Shown here: positions 1-8,500 of the stretch, piece after piece
Numbering within the stretch: position 1 is the first letter of the stretch
Layout of the letters: each line of letters opens with the position of its first letter
DNA from: an uncultured Peptococcaceae bacterium
Lineage (GTDB): Bacteria; Bacillota; Peptococcia; Peptococcales; Peptococcaceae
Assembly: GCA_902462325.1 (NCBI GenBank)
Contig: CABQBF010000038.1
Span: forward strand, 1-19,073
Direction of reading: 5' to 3'
DNA length: 19,073 bases
The notes under the pieces: model-generated
Told to the model about the DNA's origin: nothing
Databases searched by the model: none
What the model saw: the letters and a program-made list of their open reading frames with translations, nothing else
Translations under genes and position numbers: made by a program

Positions 1-294
1 CAGATTAACCGCCGTAGGCCGCGCCGTATCCAAATAAGCGCCAATCTCTTTTACCTGCGCCACAAAATTTTCTGCTGTCAGCTCGCCGGCCTCCAGCTTG
101 CGCACTGCACCCAAATACACGCCGAAGGCCGCGGCTAATCCGATAGCTGGCGCACCGCGCACCACCAATCGCTTGATGGCGTCCCACATTTGTTCCGCCG
201 TCCCAATTTCCTGCACGTCCAGTTCTACCGGCAGCTTTGTTTGGTCAATCAAAAAAACTTTGCCATCTTCCAGCCAAATCGGTTTTGGCAACAT
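1..294 (-). CDS. mtnA: S-methyl-5-thioribose-1-phosphate isomerase, N-terminal part
   Basis: Catalyses the isomerisation of 5-methylthioribose 1-phosphate to 5-methylthioribulose 1-phosphate in the cytosolic methionine salvage pathway. Only the first 98 codons are inside the window; the frame stays open to base 1. The call rests on the family hallmark RGAPAIG at residues 46-52, in the stretch VVRGAPAIGLAAAFGV, and on ARPTAVNL at residues 91-98, both typical of MtnA and the related eIF2B-like fold. The ATG at 294 is preceded by AAGGA with a 9-nt spacer and begins at the usual distance from the RGAPAIG motif. It has its own promoter (350-378) and lies behind two terminator-like hairpins, so it is probably transcribed separately from ndk. 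A ribose-1,5-bisphosphate isomerase-like relative is the main alternative, since the C-terminal catalytic residues are not visible. Confidence 0.9.
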   Translation of the reverse strand, partial: MLPKPIWLEDGKVFLIDQTKLPVELDVQEIGTAEQMWDAIKRLVVRGAPAIGLAAAFGVYLGAVRKLEAGELTAENFVAQVKEIGAYLDTARPTAVNL

Positions 295-349
295 AATCCC
301 ACATCCTTCGCAAACGTAAAAAGTTCTCTGCAAAAATTTCTCTGCTATC

Positions 350-378
350 ATTATATACGAAAAACTGCCTGAGGGCAA
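350..378 (-). promoter_or_regulatory. Sigma-A-like promoter of mtnA
   Basis: On the minus strand there is TTGCCC (373-378) and a perfect TATAAT (350-355) with a 17-bp spacer. Transcription would start near 343, giving a leader of about 49 nt before the mtnA ATG. A small hairpin, TGCC-CTCA-GGCA (366-377), overlaps the -35 element. No riboswitch-like fold was seen between the promoter and the gene. Confidence 0.65.
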
Positions 379-446
379 AATAAAAAGACTTACAGCAAAT
401 CAACTAACGGCAATCGCCTTGCTGATTCATCAAAACACTGTAAGTC
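379..446 (-). terminator. Long hairpin followed by a T-run, upstream of mtnA
   Basis: On the minus strand GACTTACAG (438-446) pairs perfectly with CTGTAAGTC (387-395). Inside, AATCAGC pairs with GTTGATT with one G-U pair, and GGC-GATT-GCC caps the structure. It is followed at once by TTTTTATTTT, the layout of an intrinsic terminator. It lies about 115 nt beyond the ndk terminator and directly in front of the mtnA -35 element, so it must end some other transcript or act as a second stop. It may be the 3' end of a small RNA or a regulatory leader (see the fold at 453-481). Confidence 0.6.
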
Positions 447-452
447 CTTCAC

Positions 453-481
453 GCCTCGTTCATACGGGAACTTTCTGAGGC
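453..481 (-). ncRNA. Candidate structured RNA element before the mtnA-side terminator
   Basis: On the minus strand GCCTC pairs with GAGGC and, nested inside, GTTC pairs with GAAC around a six-base loop, with a five-base AGAAA bulge on one side. Seven nucleotides later the long terminator hairpin (379-446) begins. Together they make a compact two-domain RNA of about 100 nt ending in a U-tract. I do not recognise a known riboswitch class, and no good promoter was found between here and the ndk terminator. A minor hairpin without function is a fair alternative. Confidence 0.3.
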
Positions 482-562
482 ACTCTCTATTATGCGCGGC
501 CTATTAAAAAACATACTGGAAAAATATTTCGGAACGCATACAGTTTTTGCTGTTAGCCCACG

Positions 563-597
563 AAAAAACCGACCGTGCCTTGTAGACAGCAGCCGGT
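563..597 (-). terminator. Intrinsic terminator after ndk
   Basis: Starting 18 nt after the ndk stop codon, ACCGGCTG (590-597) pairs with CGGTCGGT (568-575), including two G-U pairs. The stem continues as TGTCT with AGGCA around an ACA loop, and six T residues follow on the minus strand. This should end the ftsH-ndk transcript. Confidence 0.8.
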
Positions 598-615
598 ATA
601 CAATTCTGCGATTTT

Positions 616-1065
616 TTATTCAAATAGCCATGTTGCTGGCAGATGATCATAGTCCAATACTTCATCGGCGCCAAAATAGATGGCGATTTCCCGTTCTGCG
701 GAAGCGACGCTGTCGGAACCATGAACCACATTGCGGCCTACTTCTTGGGCAAAGTCGCCGCGGATGGTACCGCAGGCCGCTTCCAACGGATTGGTCGCGC
801 CGTTCAATTTGCGTACTTCAGCCACCGCATGTTTCCCTTCAATCACCAGCGCTACAACAGGACCGCTGGTAATATACTCTAATAAACCTGGGAAAAATGG
901 TTTCTCTACATGCTCTGCATAATGCTGTCTGGCGATTTCTTCTGTCACGTTCATGATTTTCATAGCGGCAATGCGCAGTCCTTTTGCTTCGTAGCGGCTG
1001 ATAATGGCGCCTACTAAGCCTCTCTGCACAGCGTCCGGTTTAATCATTGCAAATGTTTTTTCCAT
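616..1065 (-). CDS. ndk: Nucleoside diphosphate kinase
   Basis: Transfers the terminal phosphate of ATP to other nucleoside diphosphates through a phosphohistidine enzyme intermediate, balancing NTP and dNTP pools in the cytosol. The 149-residue length fits the family. The N-terminal MIKPDAVQRGLVG carries the conserved lysine (Lys9), and NVVHGSDS holds the catalytic His115; Arg102 and Asn112 of the nucleotide site are also present. The C-terminus WLFE is normal for the family. The ATG at 1065 has GAAGGGG upstream with an 8-nt spacer. The gene starts 36 nt after the ftsH stop without an obvious promoter or terminator between, so it is probably cotranscribed with ftsH. A hairpin terminator follows. 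Confidence 0.97.
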   Translation of the reverse strand: MEKTFAMIKPDAVQRGLVGAIISRYEAKGLRIAAMKIMNVTEEIARQHYAEHVEKPFFPGLLEYITSGPVVALVIEGKHAVAEVRKLNGATNPLEAACGTIRGDFAQEVGRNVVHGSDSVASAEREIAIYFGADEVLDYDHLPATWLFE

Positions 1066-1101
1066 AAATTTTACCCCTTCCTTATTTTTTATACTGCGTC
1101 T

Positions 1102-3096
1102 TTAAATCTGCACCTTCCAGTCGTCTTTCTTTTCTGGCTCCTGTGCTGGCGCTTCTTCTGTTGTTAAGGCAACCGGCTCTTTTTTTGTATTAGGCTTCGG
1201 CGTTTCCTTTTTGGCCAGCCCTTTTTGTTCCCGCAGTAAATCTTCTTTCTGTGCGTCTAATTCTTCTAAGGAGCGGCCTTCCATCAATGCCATAAATTCA
1301 TCGGCTTGGATGGTTTCCCGTTCTTTCAGGGTTTCTGCAATCAGCGTCAGTTTTTCCAGATTTTCGCTCAGCAGCCGTCTGGCTTCGGCATGACAGTCAT
1401 CCATCATACGTTTTACTTCTTTGTCGATGGAATAGGCTACCGCTTCACTATAATTGCGATCGCGGCCCAAGTCGCGGCCCAGGAATACCTGATCGTTATT
1501 GTTATTGCCAAAGGTAATGGTGCCCAATTCGTCGGACATCCCCCATTCGGTAATCATACGGCGAATGGTGCTGGTGGCCCGTTCAATATCGTTGGAGGCG
1601 CCGGTGCTGATTTCATGCAGCACAATTTCTTCCGCCACGCGGCCGCCCAGCATCATGATTATCTGATGGCGCAGATGGGTGCGTGTCATGTAATTGCGGT
1701 CCTCGGTAGGCAGCAGCAGCGTGTAACCGCCGGCCCGTCCCCGCGGAATAATGGATACCTTATGCACCGGGTCGCATTCCGGCAACAGATAGCCCAATAA
1801 CGCATGGCCTGCTTCGTGATAGGATACCAGATTTTTTTCGTATTCGCTCATCATGGCCCGAGATTTCTTTTCCGGACCGGCAATGACCCGTTCAATAGAC
1901 TGTTCCAGTTGCTGCTGACCTACTTTTTTCAGACCCAGACGGGCAGAAAGCAAAGCAGCTTCATTCACCAGATTGGCCAAATCGGCGCCGGTAAAGCCGG
2001 CTGTCTGTTTGGCGATAACTGCCAGATCCACATCACTGGCCAGCGGTGTTTTCCGCACATGCACTTTTAAAATTTCTTCACGGCCTTTGACATCAGGACG
2101 GTCCACCGTTACCTGACGGTCAAAACGGCCTGGCCGCAACAAGGCTGGGTCTAAAATATCGGGACGGTTGGTAGCCGCCAAAATAATAATGCCTTCGTTG
2201 CTGTTAAAGCCGTCCATTTCCACCAGCAACTGATTTAAGGTCTGTTCCCGTTCATCATGGCCGCCGCCTACGCCAGCGCCGCGCTGACGGCCCACTGCAT
2301 CGATTTCATCAATAAAGATGATACAGGGCGCGTTTTTCTTGGCCTGTTCAAACAAATCGCGGACACGGGATGCGCCCACCCCTACGAACATTTCTACGAA
2401 ATCGGAACCGCTGATGCTGAAAAAGGCTACGCCAGCTTCACCGGCTACCGCCCGCGCCAGCAAGGTTTTCCCTGTGCCCGGAGGTCCATAGAGCAAAACG
2501 CCTTTGGGAATTTTTGCGCCGATTTCGTTAAATTTCTTCGGCGATTTGAGAAATTCTACAATTTCTTCTAATTCCTCTTTTACTTCATCGGCGCCGGCCA
2601 CATCGTCAAAGGTGACTTTATTCTTTTCATCTACAATAACTCTGGCCTTGCTCTTGCCAAATTGCATAACCTTGCCACCGCCGCCCTGGCTCTGCTGCAT
2701 GATAAAGAAAAACAACCCTACCATCAGCAAAATAGGCAACAAGGTACCCAGCAGACTAATCCACGGGGATGGAGTTGGCGTTTCCTTTTGATCCACTATA
2801 ACTCCGTTTTCCCGAAAAGTCGCCAAAGTCGCTTCGGCGTTTTCTTTTGGGATAATAATTCCTGTAAACTCTTTGCCATCATTCATTTTCCCGTTTACAG
2901 TCTGTGTGTTATCGTATGTTGTGATTTCCACACTGGCAATTTCTCCAGCTTCGGCACTGTCCATCAGTTGTGTATAATTTTCTATATCAGCCATTGTAAC
3001 TTCTTCTGTCGACGCCGGCGTACCCAGCCGGATAAAGGTCATCGCCAACAGTACAATTACCATATAAATGGCCACTGTTCTGAAACCTCTGTTCAA
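1102..3096 (-). CDS. ftsH: ATP-dependent zinc metalloprotease FtsH
   Basis: Membrane-anchored AAA protease that unfolds and degrades damaged membrane proteins and some short-lived regulators; acts as a hexamer facing the cytosol. The 664 residues show a first membrane segment (about 7-25), an extracytoplasmic domain, a second membrane segment (about 112-133), the Walker A motif GPPGTGKT (204-211), the Walker B motif IIFIDEID (259-266), the second region of homology with the arginine finger (308-327), and the zinc site HEAGH (427-431) with the third ligand Asp503 in SNDIERAT. The C-terminal tail is long, charged and low in complexity. The start is TTG at 3096, supported by a perfect AGGAGG with a 7-nt spacer. 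It follows tilS by 129 nt and precedes ndk. All catalytic residues are present, unlike the broken second copy at 14184-15215. Confidence 0.98.
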   Translation of the reverse strand: MNRGFRTVAIYMVIVLLAMTFIRLGTPASTEEVTMADIENYTQLMDSAEAGEIASVEITTYDNTQTVNGKMNDGKEFTGIIIPKENAEATLATFRENGVIVDQKETPTPSPWISLLGTLLPILLMVGLFFFIMQQSQGGGGKVMQFGKSKARVIVDEKNKVTFDDVAGADEVKEELEEIVEFLKSPKKFNEIGAKIPKGVLLYGPPGTGKTLLARAVAGEAGVAFFSISGSDFVEMFVGVGASRVRDLFEQAKKNAPCIIFIDEIDAVGRQRGAGVGGGHDEREQTLNQLLVEMDGFNSNEGIIILAATNRPDILDPALLRPGRFDRQVTVDRPDVKGREEILKVHVRKTPLASDVDLAVIAKQTAGFTGADLANLVNEAALLSARLGLKKVGQQQLEQSIERVIAGPEKKSRAMMSEYEKNLVSYHEAGHALLGYLLPECDPVHKVSIIPRGRAGGYTLLLPTEDRNYMTRTHLRHQIIMMLGGRVAEEIVLHEISTGASNDIERATSTIRRMITEWGMSDELGTITFGNNNNDQVFLGRDLGRDRNYSEAVAYSIDKEVKRMMDDCHAEARRLLSENLEKLTLIAETLKERETIQADEFMALMEGRSLEELDAQKEDLLREQKGLAKKETPKPNTKKEPVALTTEEAPAQEPEKKDDWKVQI

Positions 3097-3103
3097 TGCT
3101 TAC

Positions 3104-3109
3104 CCTCCT
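3104..3109 (-). promoter_or_regulatory. Ribosome binding site that sets the ftsH TTG start
   Basis: A perfect AGGAGG on the minus strand, 7 nt before TTG at 3096. The first ATG further in would lose the beginning of the first membrane segment, so the TTG is the better start. Confidence 0.8.
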
Positions 3110-3171
3110 CTTTGTATTCTGGTGAGATGAAAACGTCTTAACTGCTGTCTCGCCGTCTGTCCATCTCTCAT

Positions 3172-3200
3172 ATTCTAGCTTCTTTCTTCCCCATTGTTTA
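3172..3200 (-). promoter_or_regulatory. Weak candidate promoter for ftsH
   Basis: TAGAAT (3172-3177) and TAAACA (3195-3200), spaced by 17 bp, lie in the 129-nt gap between tilS and ftsH on the minus strand. Both boxes are imperfect. ftsH may instead, or in addition, be read from the tilS promoter. No terminator is visible in this gap. Confidence 0.3.
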
Positions 3201-3225
3201 TGAAAAATCCTTTTCCTATCCCAAT

Positions 3226-4590
3226 TTATTTGCGAAAACATTGCAGCAGGCAAAAACGTCTTGTTGTCTCAGTTATTTTGACACAGTCCGCCAGAAAATA
3301 ACCGGGAATCCAGATGATTTCTTGTTCTTTTGCAATCATAGGCAATTTGTTCCGTTCCGCTGCCGGAATTTTTTTCTCGATTAAAAACTTTTTCAGTTTT
3401 TTGTGATTCTCCATTCCCAACGGCTGCACCCTGTCGCCGGGCAGACGGCTGCGCACCTGCAGCTTATCGGCCAGACAATCGGCGTCCACCGTCACCTGCC
3501 ACAAATCGCTCGTTTTGTCGAAGAGATGTTGCGAAAAAGTTGCCGTTAACCGGCAGGGCCATTGCTCCAGCAAAAAAGGCTGCTGCAAATCCCAGAGATA
3601 GCAATAAGGCTCTGCTTGCTGCTGCTGACACTCCATACCCAGTTGGTCATACCGGCGAAAAAAAATAACGCCGCCCGGCAGAGACAACTGCTGACTGCCT
3701 TGCTGTTTGAAAGCAAGCTCTGCCATTTGCCTGGTGTGCTGAAAGGTCAGATTGGTTTCCGCTCCCGTCAGTGTTTTGTATAAATAGCGTAACAACCGCC
3801 ATTGCATAGCTTTATGCTGCCCCCGCCAAACTGAAGCCGGAAAGGATACGCAATCGTCTGCTTGACTGCCATACCGCTGCCATAATTCCACCGTACATTG
3901 GGCCAGATAATCGGCGTCTGCACTGCAGCTTTCCTGCAAACGCAACAGAGCATCGCTGATGCGGGGATTGTATTGCCCCATCTGCGGCAGCAACTCTAAG
4001 CGTATCTGATTGCGCAAACAGCCCGGCTCCAGATTGGTGCTGTCCACAAAATATAACAAATTCTGCTGCCGGCAATATTGCACCAATTCCCGTTTAGACA
4101 CCTGAGCCAACGGACGAATGAGCCAACCGTCTTTGGGCGGCATGGAGGTTAAACCCTCCAATCCACATCCCTGAATCAGATGCAGCAGCACACTTTCCGC
4201 CCGGTCATCCCGATGATGACCCAAGGCTAGTTTGGTAATCTGCCAATCCTCTGCCGCTTCCCGAAAGCAGGCAAACCGAGCTTCATGACCGGCCTGCTCC
4301 AGTGATAAGCCTCGCTCCGCTGCCATCGCCCGCACATCCACTGCAAACAGACGAAAGGGCAATCCCCACTTAGCCGCCAGTTGCTGCACATAGCTGGCTT
4401 CTTCTGCCGCCTCTGCCCTTAACTGATGATTGACATGCACCACAAACAGCCGCACGCCATAGTCGTCCTGCCGACTGGCCAATAAATGCAGCAGCGCCAC
4501 CGAATCAGGCCCGCCGGATACACCTAACAACACACTGTCGCCTGTTTCCAGCATCTGAAATTTCTCCACCGTCTGCCATACCTGCTGCAC
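3226..4590 (-). CDS. tilS: tRNA(Ile)-lysidine synthase
   Basis: Attaches lysine to C34 of the CAU-anticodon tRNA-Ile using ATP, so that the tRNA reads AUA as isoleucine. The PP-loop SGGPDS lies in VLLGVSGGPDSVALLHLL; the GHHRDDRAE stretch and the C-terminal TilS domain (RSRLPGDRVQPLG, followed by KKLKKFLIEKKIP) are all present. The start is uncertain. An ATG at 4617 gives 463 residues but has no ribosome site and sits only 9 nt after a perfect TATAAT. I prefer the GTG at 4590 (454 residues), preceded by a GGGG-rich site, because it leaves about 24 residues before the PP-loop, as is usual for the family. It lies upstream of ftsH; the hpt gene often found between the two in Bacillota is absent. 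Confidence 0.93.
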   Translation of the reverse strand: MQQVWQTVEKFQMLETGDSVLLGVSGGPDSVALLHLLASRQDDYGVRLFVVHVNHQLRAEAAEEASYVQQLAAKWGLPFRLFAVDVRAMAAERGLSLEQAGHEARFACFREAAEDWQITKLALGHHRDDRAESVLLHLIQGCGLEGLTSMPPKDGWLIRPLAQVSKRELVQYCRQQNLLYFVDSTNLEPGCLRNQIRLELLPQMGQYNPRISDALLRLQESCSADADYLAQCTVELWQRYGSQADDCVSFPASVWRGQHKAMQWRLLRYLYKTLTGAETNLTFQHTRQMAELAFKQQGSQQLSLPGGVIFFRRYDQLGMECQQQQAEPYCYLWDLQQPFLLEQWPCRLTATFSQHLFDKTSDLWQVTVDADCLADKLQVRSRLPGDRVQPLGMENHKKLKKFLIEKKIPAAERNKLPMIAKEQEIIWIPGYFLADCVKITETTRRFCLLQCFRK

Positions 4591-4626
4591 CGCTCCACCC
4601 CGTTTCTGTGTAAACATTGTTTTTTT

Positions 4627-4632
4627 ATTATA
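4627..4632 (-). promoter_or_regulatory. Perfect -10 box before tilS
   Basis: TATAAT on the minus strand. At the best spacing the -35 region is T-rich and poor. Transcription would begin near 4620, only about 3 nt before the ATG at 4617 and about 30 nt before the GTG at 4590, which favours the GTG start for tilS. Confidence 0.45.
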
Positions 4633-4668
4633 GCAGATTCCCTCGCCAGAGAAAAGAAAAAAGCGAAG

Positions 4669-4751
4669 AAAAATGGCAGAGCTCCTCGCTGGTTCCCATT
4701 CATATCACACATTCATATTACAGATACAGCAGGTTTCTCCCGCTGCCATTT
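4669..4751 (-). ncRNA. Candidate structured leader or small RNA upstream of tilS
   Basis: On the minus strand AAATGGCAG (4743-4751) pairs with CTGCCATTT about 65 nt later, and the second arm runs straight into a T-rich tract (TTTTTCTTCGCTTTTTT), as in an intrinsic terminator. The closed region contains a second hairpin, CAGCGGG-AGAAA-CCTGCTG, and two copies of ATATGAATG. This could be an attenuator leader or a small RNA. It does not match the T-box core GGTGGNACCGCG or another class I know, and no convincing promoter was found on its upstream side. Confidence 0.3.
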
Positions 4752-4795
4752 CCTTCAGCTTCTATAGGGCATATCTCGTTTCTACTTGTGCACAC

Positions 4796-4830
4796 AAAAA
4801 TGCAGAAGGACGGCTTTTCCATCCTTCTGC
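4796..4830 (-). terminator. Terminator of the efflux-tetR operon
   Basis: GCAGAAGGATGG pairs with CCGTCCTTCTGC across a five-base AAAAG loop, a 12-bp stem with a single U-G pair, followed on the minus strand by ATTTTTG. The arms are 4802-4813 and 4819-4830. It begins 16 nt after the tetR stop. On the plus strand the stem is followed by ACAGTTTTTT, so it could also work in the other direction. Confidence 0.85.
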
Positions 4831-4846
4831 ACAGTTTTTTACCTTC

Positions 4847-5452
4847 TTATGCTTCTACATTCGGTTGCGATAATCCATACAGCACGGTTCGTATCACGTC
4901 TTCCTCCAACTGCTGCTTTTGCTTTTCTGTGGCTTTTTCCAAACCTATCAAATGGGCAATGCCTAAGAAATTTCCTGCTAGATAGCACATCACAAAACGC
5001 ACATCCAAGTCGCGAATTTCCCCGCGTTGTTTGCCGTTGTCAATGAGTCGTTCCAGTACCTTTCGCACATTGCACTTCACATCATGCAAAATTTCATTGC
5101 TTTTACTGCTCGCTATGTGCGCGGGCGGTGCATCCGTTAAAAAGCGCATAGCATAGCGAGACAGTTCTTCCATATTGGTAATATGAAAATGCACGAGACG
5201 ACGCAGATTTTCCTCAAAGGAACAGTTCTCGTCAAGCAGATCTGTCAGCATGTCTGTATACTGCTCAATATATAAACGATGCATTTCCAGAAAAATTTCC
5301 AGCTTGCTGTCGAAATATTGATAGATAGTCCCCTTGCCAACACCTGCCCGTTTGGCGATTTCTTCCGAAGTAGCGCTGTGGTAGCCTTTCTCAAAGAACA
5401 CTTCCTGAGCAGCCGCCAATATCAACTCTCGTTTATTGGTCTTTTCCCCCAT
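4847..5452 (-). CDS. TetR/AcrR-family repressor of the efflux operon
   Basis: Ligand-responsive DNA-binding repressor, 201 residues. The N-terminal helix-turn-helix is clear: RELILAAAQEVFFEKGYHSAT, then EEIAKRAGVGKGTIYQYF, followed by an all-helical ligand and dimer domain. It is the last gene of the adaptor-pump-repressor operon, and the palindrome at 10057-10078 by the operon promoter is its probable operator, so it likely represses the pump and itself. The start chosen is ATG 5452, which gives the usual short run before the DNA-binding domain and has GGGGGA upstream. A second possible start, ATG 5527, overlaps the pump stop codon (TAATG) and would add 25 residues of atypical sequence. The inducer is not predictable. 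Confidence 0.92.
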   Translation of the reverse strand: MGEKTNKRELILAAAQEVFFEKGYHSATSEEIAKRAGVGKGTIYQYFDSKLEIFLEMHRLYIEQYTDMLTDLLDENCSFEENLRRLVHFHITNMEELSRYAMRFLTDAPPAHIASSKSNEILHDVKCNVRKVLERLIDNGKQRGEIRDLDVRFVMCYLAGNFLGIAHLIGLEKATEKQKQQLEEDVIRTVLYGLSQPNVEA

Positions 5453-5480
5453 TGCGATCCCCCGTATCCGTAAGGCCTCC

Positions 5481-5503
5481 GGAACCGTTCCCCCAACGGC
5501 TCC
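5481..5503. repeat. Nine-base-pair hairpin between the pump gene and tetR
   Basis: GGAACCGTT (5481-5489) and AACGGCTCC (5495-5503) form a 9-bp stem with a five-base loop. In the operon mRNA it lies between the pump stop codon and the preferred tetR start at 5452, where it could tune tetR translation or mRNA decay. If the upstream ATG 5527 is used it falls inside the coding region. On the plus strand it is followed by AGAGTCTTTTTT and resembles a terminator, although no plus-strand gene is seen. Confidence 0.5.
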
Positions 5504-5526
5504 AGAGTCTTTTTTGGCACTATTCA

Positions 5527-8500
5527 TTATATTCGCTCCGCATCCTCCTCTGCCTGTTTCGCAGCCTCTAGTCGAGCTTGCAGTTCTTCCCAATCATGCC
5601 AGCAGCCTTCTTCCAAGGCTATCATGGCGGCGTCAATTTCTTCCTGCGGATTATTTTTCATAATTTTGCGACGCAATTTTTTCGGCCAGCTTTCCATAAT
5701 TTCATACAGTACCGGAATAACCAGCAAACTGATGATGGTGGAAACCAGCAAACCAAAAATTACAGTTGCAGCCATAGGTTTAAACATTTCGGAGCCTTCT
5801 GCGGTACTGACTAACTGTGGAATCATAGCCAGTACAGTAGTTAATGTGGTTACCAAAATTGGCCGGATTCTTGTTTTTCCTGACTCAACAACAGCTTCCC
5901 GTTTGCACAGTCCTTTGGCCCGTAGCTGCTGTACGTAGTCAACCAACACAATGGCATTGTTTACAACAATCCCTTCCAACATCAGAACCCCCATCAGAGA
6001 CATCATGTTAATTGTCTGACCGCTTAAAAACAGACCTACAAAAACACCGATAAACATAACCGGTACGCTCATCATAATCAAACCAGGCATCAACAGGCTT
6101 TCAAACTGGCAAGCCATAACCATATATACCAAAATTAACGCCATAGTGATGCAAAGGAATAAATCAGTGAAGCTTTCCCGCATACTTTCAGCATCCCCGC
6201 CAGTTTCAATTGTGCAGTTGGCAGGAAGCGGAATCTGTTTCAATTGTGCCTGAATGTCGTTATTAACGCTGTTCATATCCCGTCCGTAAACATCACAGGA
6301 TACAGTGGCAATTCTGCTCTGATCCTGACGATTGATACTCTTTTGACCATAGCCATGTACAACGGCAGCCACTTCATTCAACGGAACCTGACCGCCGGTA
6401 TTGGATGGAATCATCAAGTTCTCCAGATTTTCCAGTGTTGTTGTAATTTCTGGCGGATATTGCAGTACAATATCAATCTCCTCATCACCGCCGCGATATT
6501 TAGAAATAGTAGAATCGTTCAGCGCCAGGGCCACTGTCTGATAAACAGAGGATGCACTGACATTATAGTAAGCAGCTTTTTCTCTATTAATAATAATATC
6601 CAATTCTTCACTAGTATCCTCCAGGCTATTTTCAATATTGATTGTGCCTGAAACATTTTTCATAACAGCTTCTATGCTATTGGCCACGGTATCCAAGTCA
6701 TCGCTGTTATTGCTCTTGATTTCAATAGAGATAGCTCCGCTGGAAGACATGGACATCCCGTCGGTTGCAGTAACTGTAATTTCTGCTCCAGGAATTTGGT
6801 CTACCTGCTGCTGCAATAAATAGGCGATATCTTTATCGCTGCGATCTCGCTGATCCATCGGTGTCAGCATCACAATAACAGACGCTGTGTTTGTGCTGCT
6901 GCCCCCCATACTTACCATACCATTGCCGCCCACACTGTTAAAGACCAAATCGACCTCTGGAATTTTATTCACCATATCTTCTACTTCGGCGGCAACTTTT
7001 TCAGTTTCTTCCAACACTGTATTGTTCGGCAATTCAATAGAAATACTAATCTGCCCGGAATCCTGCGCCGGGAATAATTCTGCGCCAATCACCGGAATTA
7101 AGCAAATAGATGCAATTAATGCCGCACTGACAGCCAGCAATGTTGTTTTCTTGTGGTTCAGCGCTGTCACCAAAAGTGCCTGATACCAGCTTACGAATCT
7201 GTCAAACTGACGGTCAAACCAAACCTGAAATCTGGCTATGCCTTTTGGCTTATTGTTTTCGTTATATTCATACATAATCAACAGCTTTGAAGACATCATT
7301 GGCACCACTGTAACCGATACCAATAGGGAAGCCGCCAGAGCAAAACAAATTGTTAAAGCAAAGGGCATCAGAAGCTGGGACGTCATACCGCTTACAAAAA
7401 CGAAAGGTAAATATACAGCTACTGTTGTCAAAGTAGAAGCGATAACAGCGCCCACTACTTCTTGGGTTCCTTCTACCGCTGCCTGGTATTTACTTTTGCC
7501 CATGCTACGGTGGCGGAAAATATTTTCCAGTACAACTGTAGAGTTATCGACAACCATCCCTACCGACAGCGCCAACGCCGCCAACGTAACCATGTTCAGC
7601 GTATGTCCGCCAAAATACAGCATTACAAAGGTGGATATCAGCGAAAGCGGAATGGCTACCCCAATGATAATAGTACTGCGGAAATTTCCTAGGAAGATAA
7701 AGATTACCAGCATGGAAATTACAACAGCCAAGAATAAATTGCTCTCTACATTTTCTACTGATTTGATAATTTGATCTGCGGAGCTATAAGCAATAGTGAT
7801 GTCAATATCGTCATATAAGTTTTCTTCTAGCTCTGCAATGGCTTTACGAACTTCTTTATCAACATCAACTGTATTGCCGTCACTTTCTTTTTGTACCCCA
7901 ATAGCGATAACTTCTTCGCCATTCAATGTAACAATAGAATCTACGTCTGACAAGCCGAGGCGAATATCAACAATATCACCCAACCGTACAGTACCGCCGG
8001 AAGGCAAGGTTACTTGTGTACCGGCCAATTCTTCTATGGTTTCATATTGACCTAATGTACGCACCAATACTTTTTGGCTGCCTTGGGTAACGTAGCCGCC
8101 AGGATGATTGGCATTTTCCCCGCCCACAATTTGTGAAATGGAGCCTGCATTTAATCCATAAGCGCTCAGTTTATACGGGTCTGCCGTAATGGTAACCTGC
8201 TGCTCTCTGCCGCCCAGGGAAGTAGCCGCTGCCACACCATTAATCCGCTCCAAACGGGGCACGATGGTGTCATCCACAATTTTCTTAACATCATCCAAAC
8301 TGCGGTCGCCAGAAACGCCTACCATTAAAACTGGCATACTGTTAATGTCCAGCTTCATAATGCTGGTATCGTCTACTTCAGACGGCATCAGCATTTTTGC
8401 CTGTTCTATCTTATCCCGCACGGAGTTGGTAGCCGCATCCAAATCGGTGCCATAATCAAATACCAGAATTACAATAGAACTGCCCGCCGCACTGATAGAT

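Noticed and set aside
379..500. SAM or glycine riboswitch before mtnA
   Set aside because: A methionine-salvage gene made this attractive, but the conserved core sequences of either class are not present.
2257..2571. Long plus-strand open frames opposite ftsH, the RND pump and pyrG
   Set aside because: They are antisense shadows of well-supported genes, with no ribosome site and no family-like motifs.
4669..4751. T-box riboswitch before tilS
   Set aside because: The stretch ATGGGAACCAGCG recalls the T-box core only loosely; the conserved GGTGGNACCGCG is absent.
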